The notes beneath the pieces are model-generated. The model had not been told where the DNA came from, made no database searches, and saw nothing but the letters and a program-made list of their open reading frames with translations. The translations under genes and the position numbers were made by a program. A stretch of 64,000 bases of DNA. Origin: Ruminococcus sp. YRD2003. Its GTDB lineage: Bacteria; Bacillota; Clostridia; Oscillospirales; Ruminococcaceae. The stretch spans positions 62,001-126,000 of the forward strand of contig FNZT01000007.1 in assembly GCA_900109435.1 (NCBI GenBank), read 5' to 3'. Positions within the stretch are counted from its first letter, which is position 1, and each line of letters opens with the position of its first letter. Positions 1 to 7,967 of the stretch are shown piece after piece.

Positions 1-560
1 CCTTTTTCGATGACGCCGAGATTCTTCTGCTGGTAGGCGTCCATCTCCTCTGTCGTAAAAACAGGCTGTCTGTATGTATTGAACGACGGGAATTTCTGAC
101 CCACGCCTCTTGTTCTGCGTAAATACGCGTCGAGTCCGTTAGGGCCTGATGACGCATAATTCAGGAAATCAGCAACGGCGTCGGGATTGATATTCCGCTT
201 CATCTTTGTGGAATTATAGACGGCATCCTTGAAAAATCCTGATTCCAATGCATTATTACGGGCAATGGAGCTTTTTGACTTACATATTGCCGTTATGATC
301 TTATCTATCGTGCTGTCTTTCTTATTCATCTCGTCATAAAGACGCTTTATGGCAGTATCTTTTTTAGGATCTTTGGGAGTACGGAAGCCCTCGGCAGCCA
401 TTGCATGAAAAAAGATATACTCCTTTACTTTTTCTTTTCTTTTTTCAATATTCTCGTATTCCTTATTCTGAAGCTTGTAGTCGACAGTGTTCATCGACTC
501 GTTCAGAACACCTGTTTTGTCATTTTTATAGGCTGAAAGCAATTCTTCAAACGTTCTCAT
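1..560 (-). CDS. hypothetical charged cytoplasmic protein, 3' part beyond window
   Basis: The reading frame is open from an ATG at 560 to the left edge, so the C-terminus is missing; about 186 residues are visible. It begins MRTFEELLSAYKND and is rich in Lys, Glu, Asp and Asn. No signal peptide or membrane segment is seen. An AAAGGAGG ribosome site sits just upstream (about 567-575), which fixes the start. The gene is divergent from the one at 784, and its promoter shares the GCACCC/GGGTAT motif found ahead of the type IV-like operon. I do not recognise the family. Co-regulation suggests a partner or substrate of that machine, but this is inference only. Confidence 0.75.
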   Translation of the reverse strand, partial: MRTFEELLSAYKNDKTGVLNESMNTVDYKLQNKEYENIEKRKEKVKEYIFFHAMAAEGFRTPKDPKKDTAIKRLYDEMNKKDSTIDKIITAICKSKSSIARNNALESGFFKDAVYNSTKMKRNINPDAVADFLNYASSGPNGLDAYLRRTRGVGQKFPSFNTYRQPVFTTEEMDAYQQKNLGVIEK

Positions 561-596
561 ATCAATTTCCTCCTTTAAAAGTCGAAGTTTGCTTGC

Positions 597-632
597 TAAT
601 AGTAACACCCTGATAAAAGAACGTGAGGGTGC
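597..632 (-). promoter_or_regulatory. GCACCC-N16-GGGTGT promoter-like motif
   Basis: On the minus strand GCACCC lies at 632-627 and GGGTGTTACTATTA at 610-597, with a 16-base spacer. It resembles the motif at 704-739 and the two at 30205-30284. The second half is close to the GGGTAT -10 of sigma-B/F-type promoters. It would drive the gene starting at 560. Confidence 0.55.
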
Positions 633-703
633 AACAAAATATGAACAAATTGTAAACAATACTGATGCACCGACTATCACTATTTGCTTTTTTCCCTTTT
701 TCT

Positions 704-739
704 GCACCCGATAAGGCTCGTGCGGGGGTATTACTATAA
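704..739 (+). promoter_or_regulatory. GCACCC-N16-GGGTAT promoter-like motif
   Basis: GCACCC at 704-709 is followed after 16 bases by GGGTATTACTATAA at 726-739. The GGGTAT part matches the -10 consensus of sigma-B/F-family promoters; the -35 half differs from GTTTAA. It lies about 45 bases upstream of the start codon at 784. A two-half-site operator is the alternative reading. Confidence 0.6.
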
Positions 740-783
740 ATGCCGTTTTGCAGGCACAATTTTTGTTAATGGAGGTCGCCGCT

Positions 784-2064
784 ATGCCGCTTTCGTACGA
801 AGAATTTATGAAAAAGACCGGGAACAAGGGCTTTTCGCCCGAGGAACAGGAGCTCCTCGGCACCTTTGCTTCTGCTCTGGAGCTCACCTACGACGCCCTT
901 TCTTACGAGGACAAGAACAGCGAGGAGTACAAGGAGCACACCGAGCTGAGAGAAGCTCTCGAAGGATTGAGGGATAATTCGGTCTTAGAGCCTTCCTCCG
1001 ATGAGGACGAGGATGAAAAAAAGAAAAAATGGGACGAAGATATGCAGAGGCTCGTGGGCTTCATAAATATGCTGCGCTCGGGCAGGAATCTCAGCTACTT
1101 TTCCGACCATGCCATCGGTCCACGAAACGGACAGCTCAAAAACGGACAGCAGTATTTCAGTCTCCTTGAACTGCTGAACGACAAGCTTGAAGCAAAGCTT
1201 GAGGCTGATAAACACAGGGAGTACTTTGAGGATCATCAGCCGCGCACCGTTCAGGTCGAGAAACCCCAAAATACCGAAAAAGAAGAAAAAGAGCCTGTCG
1301 ACGAAGCAACAAGACTCGAGCTCGAAGAGGCAAAGCACAAAGAGCAGGAGAAGATACTCGAGGAATGGTCGTACATCGGCAACCGCGACGAGAGCGACAC
1401 CTTCCTGAATGATCTGTTGAAGGCGTCAAAGGGGCTGAATGCCAAGCATTGGAAGGTCATCGGTGAAAAGACCGACGAACTGAACGAGCTGAAAAGCGCG
1501 ATAGGCGAGTACAACATCTACCTTATGGAAAAGAACGACGGCAATGCGAGCGAGCACGATGAGGAAAAATATCTGAAAGCTATCGTTAAGGCTGCCGAGA
1601 ACTATATACAAAAAAAGCGCGGGGACGACCTGATGCATCCCGAAAAAAACAAGGCTCCCGACTGGAAGCCGCTTTTGAAGAAGAATCGGGTACGCTTTGA
1701 AGCTGCGCTGGAGATACTCGAACTGGCCGAGAAGAGGCTTGACAGTGTCAAGGAAAAGAACATAGAGGCAGAGAGCACGGTAAATGAGCCCGAGGTCAGT
1801 CAGCCCGAGCAGAAAGAGCCTCGCAGGAGCCTGAAGGATAAAGTGAGAAAAAACGTGAAGCACGCGGCTCCCGCAATGAATAACGCCGAAAAGAAACCTG
1901 CTGCCGTAAAGGCTCTTAAAAACCGCATAGCCAACGTTAAGGAAGGCGGCTCGGTGAAGAAGGAACTATCGAACACAAGAGACAAGACTCAGAAGACTGT
2001 GACCAAATCAAAAACAGAGCGCGACCATACGGTAAAGCATGCAAAGGGTCCGGGCTTGAAATAA
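784..2064 (+). CDS. hypothetical Lys/Glu-rich protein
   Basis: A 426-residue protein beginning MPLSYEEFMKK. The start at 784 is chosen over an upstream in-frame ATG at 748 because GGAGGT (771-776) is 7 bases before it. The protein is strongly charged, with no signal peptide or membrane segment. A long acidic/basic stretch (EDEDEKKKK near residue 80) precedes a predicted helical middle, and the C-terminal 80 residues are very Lys-rich. No known domain is recognised. It is divergent from the gene at 560 and shares the GCACCC/GGGTAT promoter motif with the type IV-like operon at 30 kb. A cytoplasmic partner or translocated substrate of that system is possible, but unproven. Confidence 0.75.
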   Translation: MPLSYEEFMKKTGNKGFSPEEQELLGTFASALELTYDALSYEDKNSEEYKEHTELREALEGLRDNSVLEPSSDEDEDEKKKKWDEDMQRLVGFINMLRSGRNLSYFSDHAIGPRNGQLKNGQQYFSLLELLNDKLEAKLEADKHREYFEDHQPRTVQVEKPQNTEKEEKEPVDEATRLELEEAKHKEQEKILEEWSYIGNRDESDTFLNDLLKASKGLNAKHWKVIGEKTDELNELKSAIGEYNIYLMEKNDGNASEHDEEKYLKAIVKAAENYIQKKRGDDLMHPEKNKAPDWKPLLKKNRVRFEAALEILELAEKRLDSVKEKNIEAESTVNEPEVSQPEQKEPRRSLKDKVRKNVKHAAPAMNNAEKKPAAVKALKNRIANVKEGGSVKKELSNTRDKTQKTVTKSKTERDHTVKHAKGPGLK

Positions 2065-2099
2065 AACAGCCATGTAAAGGCATAAAAATAAGTCGGTGC

Positions 2100-2448
2100 T
2101 GTAAGAACTGTATTCATACAGAAGCATTACGGGACATATATCGGGGGAAACCTTTCTGAAGAAAGGTTCTCCCCCGAACCCCTTTCCAAAGACTTTTAGT
2201 CCAAATTTTGCCCCTATGGGGTACTCTCATTGAAAAGAAAGACTAACTCTTTTCATATCAGGAGAGTACCCCATAGGGGCAAAATTTAAATTGAAAGTTT
2301 TAGGAAGGGAGTTTGAGGGTGACTCCCCGCAGTGCGGGGAGATGTCGCGAAGCGACAGAGGGGACCGCCGCTGTTAGCGGAACCCTTTTTCAAAAGGGTT
2401 TCCCTCAATAAATACTCCGTATTGTTTCCGTATAAGTACAGCCCTTAT
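2100..2448 (+). repeat. palindromic repeat element copy 1 (MITE-like)
   Basis: A non-coding element of about 349 bases. The core is a perfect 26-base inverted repeat (2203-2228 with 2262-2287, containing CCCCTATGGGG), and its loop holds a further small stem. Diverged outer arms each carry their own hairpin (AACCTTTC..GAAAGGTT and AACCC..GGGTT). The ends match TAAGGGCTGTA-type terminal repeats. It is nearly identical, in opposite orientation, to 8789-9079, apart from about 60 extra bases at 2320-2380. A shorter relative is at 31725-31836. No transposase is seen, so mobilisation in trans is the likely mode if it is mobile. Confidence 0.75.
2320..2380. repeat. triple-hairpin insert nested in repeat copy 1
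   Basis: Compared with copy 2, copy 1 has about 60 extra bases here. They form three consecutive small stems: CTCCCCGC/GCGGGGAG, TGTCGC/GCGACA and CCGCT/AGCGG. Short palindromic strings of this style are frequent dispersed repeats in gut Firmicutes, so this looks like a second repeat family inserted into the first. Confidence 0.55.
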
Positions 2449-2481
2449 GCACCGACTTATTTGCGTTTGACCCGTCGGGAA

Positions 2482-3765
2482 CTATTCCCGTTTCCACGCG
2501 CCGCTTTGATAAAAGCTTTCGAGTATCCCGCCGTCGACCTTACCATGCGCAGACATATCCCGCAATATCGCGAATGCCTTTTCGGGAGGAAGCGGAGGCT
2601 TGTAGGGTCTGTCCTCAGCTGTAAGGGCGTCATACACGTCGATTATCGTCAGCAGACGTGTTTCCCACGGAATGGAATCGGCGTTCAGCTTATCGGGATA
2701 GCCCGAGCCGTCGAGCAGCTCATGATGTCCCGCTGCCCATTTCGGCACCTGCTTGTATTCTCCGCGGAATTCCATTTTTGAAAGGAGTTCGCGGGTAAAG
2801 GACACGTGTGATTCTACGACCTTTCTCTCGCCTGCCGTGAGCGTCCCCCTGACGACAATAAGCTTCTCGAGCTCGTCATCGCTGAGCAGAGGAATGCAGG
2901 CTCCGTCGGAGGTAAGGCAGGTCAGACCTGCTGCCTCGCGGAGCTTCGCTATACTGCTTTTTTCGAGAAATCCTGCGGAATTGCAGGAGAGTATCAGCTC
3001 TTTCGCCTCATCTATCCTGCGGAGCTGAGCCTCATGACTGCTCTGCTTTTCGGGTTCCTGATACATTTTCAATCGCAGCATGAGCTGCGCTGTCTCGATG
3101 CGGTGCAGCACTTCGGTGAGCCCGTCGCCGAGACGCGTTGCCTTATCGAGTATCTCGGGCGGAACGAGCAGCTTGCCGATGTCGTGCAGCCATATGCTCA
3201 TCAGCAGAGGGTGGATATTCTCGTTTGTTACATCAGCGAGCTTCCCCTCCCTGCGAAGGGTCTCGAGATAGCCCGTTGCGTAGCGTACCATGCTCTTGGT
3301 ATGGTTTGCGTTATAGGTCGACCTTTCCTCTATCTCCGTGACCATTACCTCCACGAATGAGTCCATAAGGTTTATGACCTGATTTGCAAGACGTTTGTTG
3401 CTGATGAAGAGCTTGACCTCCTCGGTCATGTCCCTGATAACGATTATCAGGCCTTTCTCCTTGTCCGTCCCTGTCAGCAGAGCCGTAGTGACGTGGAGAT
3501 ACTTCAAATCGTCGTCTGTGAAGAAGGGAACGGTCTTGCTTACCTTCTCCTTTGAGTACACTGCGTCGAGGATAAGCTCGAAGAAGACGTCATTTTCTTC
3601 AGATTCGCTCATCAGTTCAGCGATGCTCCTGCCGACGAGCTGCGAGGTATCACGCTGAATGGCGGAGGCTGCTGCCTGATTGCAGAAGTCTATCCTGCCG
3701 TCGAAGAGGATAACGATGACGCCCTCCGACATACTATGGATTATGCTTTCGTAGATACTTTCCAT
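2482..3765 (-). CDS. PAS-HD-GYP domain protein, likely c-di-GMP phosphodiesterase
   Basis: A 427-residue cytoplasmic protein. The first ~110 residues look like a PAS sensor (GVIVILFDGRIDFCNQAA). An HD-GYP domain follows, with HDIGK near residue 194 and the signature HHELLDGSGYP near residue 355. HD-GYP proteins typically hydrolyse cyclic di-GMP. The start at 3765 is chosen because its ATG overlaps the TAA stop of the upstream PP2C gene (TAATG). That indicates translational coupling; longer frames would run into the upstream gene. As the last gene of the partner-switching operon, it may tie general-stress-like signalling to c-di-GMP. A GGDEF protein occurs at 31864. Confidence 0.9.
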   Translation of the reverse strand: MESIYESIIHSMSEGVIVILFDGRIDFCNQAAASAIQRDTSQLVGRSIAELMSESEENDVFFELILDAVYSKEKVSKTVPFFTDDDLKYLHVTTALLTGTDKEKGLIIVIRDMTEEVKLFISNKRLANQVINLMDSFVEVMVTEIEERSTYNANHTKSMVRYATGYLETLRREGKLADVTNENIHPLLMSIWLHDIGKLLVPPEILDKATRLGDGLTEVLHRIETAQLMLRLKMYQEPEKQSSHEAQLRRIDEAKELILSCNSAGFLEKSSIAKLREAAGLTCLTSDGACIPLLSDDELEKLIVVRGTLTAGERKVVESHVSFTRELLSKMEFRGEYKQVPKWAAGHHELLDGSGYPDKLNADSIPWETRLLTIIDVYDALTAEDRPYKPPLPPEKAFAILRDMSAHGKVDGGILESFYQSGAWKRE

Positions 3766-5948
3766 TACTTTTCCTGTTTGCTCTCCAATGGCTCGGAGCC
3801 CTTGTATTCGAGGCACATCATGGTCAGGTCGTCGAACTGTTCGGCTTCCTTTACGAATCCGTTCACGGCATTGCGCACATTCTTGAGAAGCTGCTCGGGA
3901 TCAGCTTTATTGTCGATGTTGAGAGCCTCAAGCATACGGTCAGTGCCGAACATCTGCTCCTGCGAGTCGGTCGCTTCGGGCACTCCGTCAGTATAGAGGA
4001 AGAGCTTGTCGCCCTTCTTCATATCAATGGTGTACTCCTTGTAGCGGACGTCCTCCATGCCTCCGATAACGAAGCCGTGCTTGTCCTTGTAGAGTTCAAA
4101 GCTTCCGTCGGCGCGCTTGAGAGCGGGATATTCGTGACCTGCGTTCGCAGCAGTGAGCTTACCTGTCGATATTTCAAAGATGCCGAGCCATACCGTTACG
4201 AACATCTCTGCCTGATTGTTTGCACAGATGAGGTTGTTGACCTTCATGAGCACCTCAGCGGGCGACTGTCCGAGCATAGCATTGCTCTTGAGAAGCGCTT
4301 TGGATATCATCATAAAGAGGGCTGCGGGAACACCCTTGCCCGATACATCCGCCATGACCAGACCGAGATGATCTTCGTCAACGAGGAAGAAGTCGTAGAA
4401 GTCGCCGCCGACCTCTCTTGCAGGCTCCATTACCGCATATATGTCTATCTCATGACGGTGCGGGAACGGCGGGAAGATGTGCGGGAGCATACCTACCTGT
4501 ATCTGGGTCGCGAGCGAGAGCTCTGTGCCGATACGTTCCTTTTCCTTGGTTATCTCCGTGATGTTTTCAATGTACTTTACGGTGTCCTTCGAGAGCTTGT
4601 CGAACGACTCTGCGAGCACCTGTATCTCGTCGCCCGTGCGATACAGATCCTTCATCTCGAAAGTGCCGTTTCCGTCTTTTCCCGTAAGATTATCAGTCAT
4701 AGCCGTGATGGGCTTTACTATCCTGTTGGCAACGATAAGTGCGCTTATTGAGCCGACTATGATTATCAGAACGATTATGACGACTGACATCATACTCAGC
4801 TTGCTCATGCCGTCTCTGAATTTATCAGCTGAGTCTGTATTTATCCTTTTTATCTCGGTAAGGAGCTGATCGGTCGACATTTGCGTCATCTCCTTGTCAA
4901 CGACCGACACGACAGCCCAGCCTACAGTCTTCATCGGTGCGCTCGAAAGATAGTACTCCTTGTCGTTGAGTGTCACAGTTTCAAGACCTGTCTGCTCCGT
5001 GAGAGCACGTGTGATAAAATCGGCGAGCTGTTTGTTGTCGGAGGTCCTGAGGTCCTCCGCGGTCTCGGAGTCCTCGATCTTGAATATGCCGTTGTTTTCG
5101 GGAACTGCGACTATCTGACCGTTATTGTTGACCACGAATATGAATTCAGCGTTGCTGTTCGCTTCGGTGACGAACTCGTCTATATCGTCAAAAACGATGT
5201 CACTGCCGACAACAGCGACAGTTTTGCCGTTCACGATGACGGGAGCGGCGCAGGTAACGCTCAGCGAGCCGTTGAACGCGTCGCGCTCAACGCCTGTGAA
5301 GAAGATGTCACCCTTTTCGACAGCGCCGACGTACCACGGTCTGTGGCGGACGGGATAGGGCTTCTGCTTACCGTTTTCGTCGTATTTGTCAGCTCCGCCG
5401 TTGGCAACTCCGATGTGAGTGCCGTCAGCGAGACCGATATAACAGCTTCCAATCGTGTCGTTCGTCTGAACCATAGCCGTCATCGCATCGACCAGATGAC
5501 CTGCAATGCCGACATATTCCGAGCGGGAATAATCCACGCCCTCCTCATAGAGGAGGTGTACCTCGAGGTCGTCCACGTTGTTCGGGTCGGGGAGGGGGAC
5601 GGATACTGGCTCGAGCTTATCAGCGTTCTCGAAGTAATACTTTGCCATATTACGGAGCAAAAGGATGTTGTTCTCTATCTCGGTGAATTCGTCGTCGAGC
5701 TTGTCGGCGCGCAGGGCGTTAATCTGCTTGAGCGAATTCTCTATCGTCTTATGCATTGTCTCTCCCGAGACCTTTTCGATAGCCTCTCGCTGTTCCTTGC
5801 CTGATTCATCGACTATTTTAGAGAGCGTAGACGTCTTGTATATCGAGACGGTAGTATTGAATCCTACGATAGCCAGCAGGAATATCAGCAATACCGCCAG
5901 AATTTTACTGTGAAGTCCGCCCAGAGTTATCCCCAGAAACTTTTTCAA
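3765..5948 (-). CDS. membrane PP2C (SpoIIE/RsbU-type) phosphatase with dCache and HAMP domains
   Basis: A 727-residue sensor phosphatase. A membrane helix at about residues 13-34 precedes a large extracellular dCache-like sensor (about 40-380). A second helix (near 386-408), a HAMP linker and a C-terminal SpoIIE-type PP2C domain from about 480 follow. The metal-binding signatures GGDFYDFF and ADVSGKGVPAALFM are present. RsbU-type enzymes dephosphorylate STAS anti-anti-sigma proteins and so release a sigma factor. The start is a TTG at 5948 overlapping the TGA of the RsbW-like gene by 4 bases, with AGAGGTG upstream. STAS partners lie in the same operon (6387, 7363) and in the type IV-like operon (17733). 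Confidence 0.92.
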   Translation of the reverse strand: MKKFLGITLGGLHSKILAVLLIFLLAIVGFNTTVSIYKTSTLSKIVDESGKEQREAIEKVSGETMHKTIENSLKQINALRADKLDDEFTEIENNILLLRNMAKYYFENADKLEPVSVPLPDPNNVDDLEVHLLYEEGVDYSRSEYVGIAGHLVDAMTAMVQTNDTIGSCYIGLADGTHIGVANGGADKYDENGKQKPYPVRHRPWYVGAVEKGDIFFTGVERDAFNGSLSVTCAAPVIVNGKTVAVVGSDIVFDDIDEFVTEANSNAEFIFVVNNNGQIVAVPENNGIFKIEDSETAEDLRTSDNKQLADFITRALTEQTGLETVTLNDKEYYLSSAPMKTVGWAVVSVVDKEMTQMSTDQLLTEIKRINTDSADKFRDGMSKLSMMSVVIIVLIIIVGSISALIVANRIVKPITAMTDNLTGKDGNGTFEMKDLYRTGDEIQVLAESFDKLSKDTVKYIENITEITKEKERIGTELSLATQIQVGMLPHIFPPFPHRHEIDIYAVMEPAREVGGDFYDFFLVDEDHLGLVMADVSGKGVPAALFMMISKALLKSNAMLGQSPAEVLMKVNNLICANNQAEMFVTVWLGIFEISTGKLTAANAGHEYPALKRADGSFELYKDKHGFVIGGMEDVRYKEYTIDMKKGDKLFLYTDGVPEATDSQEQMFGTDRMLEALNIDNKADPEQLLKNVRNAVNGFVKEAEQFDDLTMMCLEYKGSEPLESKQEK

Positions 5949-6367
5949 CGCTTTTCACCTCTCAAGCCTTTTTTAAGAGTGAGGATGTTGCTGCCATTCA
6001 CGTATTCATACTTCACATCGTCCATGTTCTTCTTAACGAGGAATATCCCGAGCCCGCCGATCTGTCTCTCTTCAGCGGACAATGTGATATCGGGGTCTGC
6101 TTTTGCGAGCGGGTCATACGGCACACCGTTGTCAACGAATGTGATCGTCACAACAGAACCGTCGGGAGTTACATCAACTCTCACGGTCGCGGGACCCGTT
6201 TCGGGATCGTAAGCGTAGTTCGCGATATTGACGAATATCTCCTCCACTGCGAGATCTATCTGCATCTGCACCTTCATCGGGCATTCTTTCTCCTCAAGCT
6301 GTTCGTCAACGAATGCGAGCACCTGATCGAGATTCTCTTTTATAGCTTCGATAAATAATTCCTTCAT
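5945..6367 (-). CDS. RsbW-like anti-sigma serine kinase
   Basis: A 140-residue HATPase_c_2-type protein. The N-box is seen as EEIFVNIANYAY, G1 as DNGVPYDP and G2 as GGLGIFLVKK. Proteins of this kind bind a sigma factor and phosphorylate a STAS antagonist on Ser. It sits between a STAS gene and the PP2C phosphatase gene, the classic partner-switching arrangement, and overlaps the phosphatase start by 4 bases. The target sigma factor is not encoded nearby. The only sigma factor gene in the window (42945) looks sigma-H-like and is far away. Confidence 0.92.
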   Translation of the reverse strand: MKELFIEAIKENLDQVLAFVDEQLEEKECPMKVQMQIDLAVEEIFVNIANYAYDPETGPATVRVDVTPDGSVVTITFVDNGVPYDPLAKADPDITLSAEERQIGGLGIFLVKKNMDDVKYEYVNGSNILTLKKGLRGEKR

Positions 6368-6386
6368 AAGTTTTTCCCTTTCCGAT

Positions 6387-6683
6387 TCATTCGATGGTAA
6401 GGATATCCGAGAATCCTGTGACCTCGAATATTTCCATTATGTCCTCACTTACGTTGATTATCTTCATTCCCCCCTGCTTGTTCATCTGCTTCTGTGCGAT
6501 GAGCAGAACGCGCAGACCTGCCGATGATATGTATGCTACCTCCTTGAGGTCGATAATGAGCGAGGTAACGCCGTCAAGGGACGTCTTTACAAGCTCATCG
6601 AGCTCGGGAGCGGACTTGGTATCTATTCTTCCCTCAAGCTTGAGCGTGAGTTTTCCTGATTCACTGATTTTTTCGATGTTCAT
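6387..6683 (-). CDS. STAS-domain anti-sigma factor antagonist
   Basis: A 98-residue single STAS domain. It has the conserved phosphorylatable-Ser motif YISSAGLRVL, preceded by a short hydrophobic strand (SLIIDL). The start at ATG 6683 is taken because AGGAGG lies 8 bases upstream; an upstream TTG at 6704 would contain that ribosome site. It is a close paralogue of the protein at 7363-7659, with the same C-terminal pattern (EIFEVTGFSDILTIE against EIFDITGFTDILTIE). This suggests a recent duplication or matched partners of different kinases. Confidence 0.92.
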   Translation of the reverse strand: MNIEKISESGKLTLKLEGRIDTKSAPELDELVKTSLDGVTSLIIDLKEVAYISSAGLRVLLIAQKQMNKQGGMKIINVSEDIMEIFEVTGFSDILTIE

Positions 6684-6721
6684 TTTTCTTTCCTCCTGTT
6701 TCAAGTATTATGTCTGTCAGC

Positions 6722-7351
6722 TCAGACATTGAAGTATCTCTCGATAACGACTTCTGTCCTGTCGCTCTCGAGCCAGACCTTCACCTCGTCTGCAAGCTTG
6801 GATATTATCGATTTTTCGAGCTCGTCCCACTCCTCCGACTCAGCCCCCTTCTTCTCGGAAAGATTCTGTCGGTACAGGCTGAGCGACCAGAAGCTCGCGC
6901 TCGGCATTACCACGTTTGCGCTTCCTGTTCCCATGCCGAGACAGGCGTCGCTTATGTTTTTGAGGAACTGCTCGTCCTCAGCCGATTCCGTCTGAAGGCT
7001 GCGGCGGAGCACCTCGCGTATCTTGCCCGCGATGCCCTTGGCGTTCTCGTTCTTTCCGCTTGTCGAGACCGAGAGGATCTTCTTTTCCTGCAACCTGTTA
7101 GCCTGCTTGTCAGCGGAGAGGCATATCTTGCACAGCAGTCCGTGCTTGGTCTTTTCGGTCTCGAGCCAGAAATCGGCGCGAAAGTCGTCGAGTATACCAT
7201 GTACCATGCAAATAGTCTCTTCCGTCAGCAGGCGGAGGTGCATAGCCTCCTTGCCCTTGATGCCGTTGTAGGCAGCAAAGCGCTCGGCGGTGTCCATAGC
7301 TTCTTCGCGTCCGCGGAGGTCGCTGAATACAGTGATGATGTCGGTTTTCAT
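6722..7351 (-). CDS. diverged anti-sigma-like (HATPase-related) protein
   Basis: A 209-residue soluble protein between two STAS genes. The segment LRLLTEETICMVHGIL resembles the N-box helix of RsbW-type kinases. A strand-rich stretch follows (ADFWLETEKTKHGLLCKI), but clear G1 (DxGxG) and G2 boxes are missing. The C-terminal half has no recognised domain. I infer a degenerate or highly diverged HATPase that may bind STAS or sigma partners without kinase activity; this rests mainly on context. The unusual pairing of each STAS gene with its own ATPase-like neighbour suggests two switch pairs in one operon. Confidence 0.6.
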   Translation of the reverse strand: MKTDIITVFSDLRGREEAMDTAERFAAYNGIKGKEAMHLRLLTEETICMVHGILDDFRADFWLETEKTKHGLLCKICLSADKQANRLQEKKILSVSTSGKNENAKGIAGKIREVLRRSLQTESAEDEQFLKNISDACLGMGTGSANVVMPSASFWSLSLYRQNLSEKKGAESEEWDELEKSIISKLADEVKVWLESDRTEVVIERYFNV

Positions 7352-7362
7352 AGTCAGGCTCC

Positions 7363-7659
7363 TTATTCGATCGTCAGTATGTCGGTGAATCCAGTGATAT
7401 CAAATATTTCCAGTATCTCCTCACGGCAGCCCGTGATTACCATTCTGCCCTGTCCGTCCATTATCTTCTGAGCAGCGAGCAGCACGCGCAGTCCCGCAGA
7501 CGAGATGTACTCGAGCTTTTCCATATCAATGCAGAGCTCGCCTATGCCTTCGAGAGACTTTCTGATGTAGGTGTCGAGCTTGGGTGCAGTGATGGTATCG
7601 AGGCGTCCCTCGAGCTCTATCACCATCTTGTTTCCGCTTGTTATAACATTGAATTCCAT
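7363..7659 (-). CDS. STAS-domain anti-sigma factor antagonist
   Basis: A 98-residue STAS protein, first gene of the signalling operon. YISSAGLRVLLAAQ carries the Ser normally phosphorylated by an RsbW-type kinase. An AAAGGAG ribosome site precedes ATG 7659. It is a near-twin of the STAS protein encoded at 6387-6683. Transcription probably starts from the sigma-A-type promoter at 7717-7745. Confidence 0.92.
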   Translation of the reverse strand: MEFNVITSGNKMVIELEGRLDTITAPKLDTYIRKSLEGIGELCIDMEKLEYISSAGLRVLLAAQKIMDGQGRMVITGCREEILEIFDITGFTDILTIE

Positions 7660-7716
7660 TTCCGATAGCTCCTTTCGTATGCAAATGGATACAACACCAC
7701 ATAATAATACTATTAT

Positions 7717-7745
7717 ATTATATCATACACAAGCCGATATAGCAA
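7717..7745 (-). promoter_or_regulatory. sigma-A promoter of the STAS-RsbW-PP2C operon
   Basis: On the minus strand TTGCTA (7745-7740), a 17-base spacer and TATAAT (7722-7717). A second TATAAT register overlaps at 7717-7712. It lies about 60 bases ahead of the STAS start at 7659. The 308-base gap 7660-7967 holds this promoter and the one at 7891-7918, and nothing else I can support. Confidence 0.75.
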
Positions 7746-7890
7746 CAAAAACTGCGAAAAATTTGCATTTCGTTCATTATTTCCCGCCTATTCGGGAATT
7801 TAATATTTAGGCAATATAGCCAAATATAACCACTTGGATTTAGCGATAATCAACATATCGCAGAAAAACCAAATGGTCATAGATTGTTCA

Positions 7891-7918
7891 TTCATTTCTT
7901 TCGGAAAAGTGCTATAAT
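7891..7918 (+). promoter_or_regulatory. extended -10 promoter of the lipoprotein gene
   Basis: TGC directly precedes TATAAT at 7913-7918, making an extended -10. A weak -35 (TTCATT) lies 16 bases upstream. It is about 50 bases ahead of the gene at 7968. Confidence 0.55.
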
Positions 7919-7967
7919 CTATGTTGGCAGAAATGCCGAAATAAAAATAGTTTGAGAGGTAACAGAA

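Larger units (their letters stand above)
2086..2462. terminator. bidirectional terminator-like stem split by a repeat element
   Basis: A perfect 14-base inverted repeat, AAATAAGTCGGTGC at 2086-2099 and its complement at 2449-2462, lies between convergent genes ending at 2064 and 2482. The loop holds the repeat element at 2100-2448. The stem sequence is unrelated to the stems around the other two copies, so it probably is the local terminator and not part of the element. The A/T-rich outer ends suit termination in both directions. Confidence 0.55.

Noticed and set aside
2332..2781. 149-residue plus-strand frame across repeat copy 1
   Set aside because: It starts inside the repeat and runs antisense through the HD-GYP gene. 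A related frame (FFKRVSLNKYSVL) in copy 2 arises only because the repeat DNA is shared.
4881..5804. 307-residue plus-strand frame
   Set aside because: It is fully antisense to the conserved dCache region of the PP2C gene, has no ribosome site and shows no domain.
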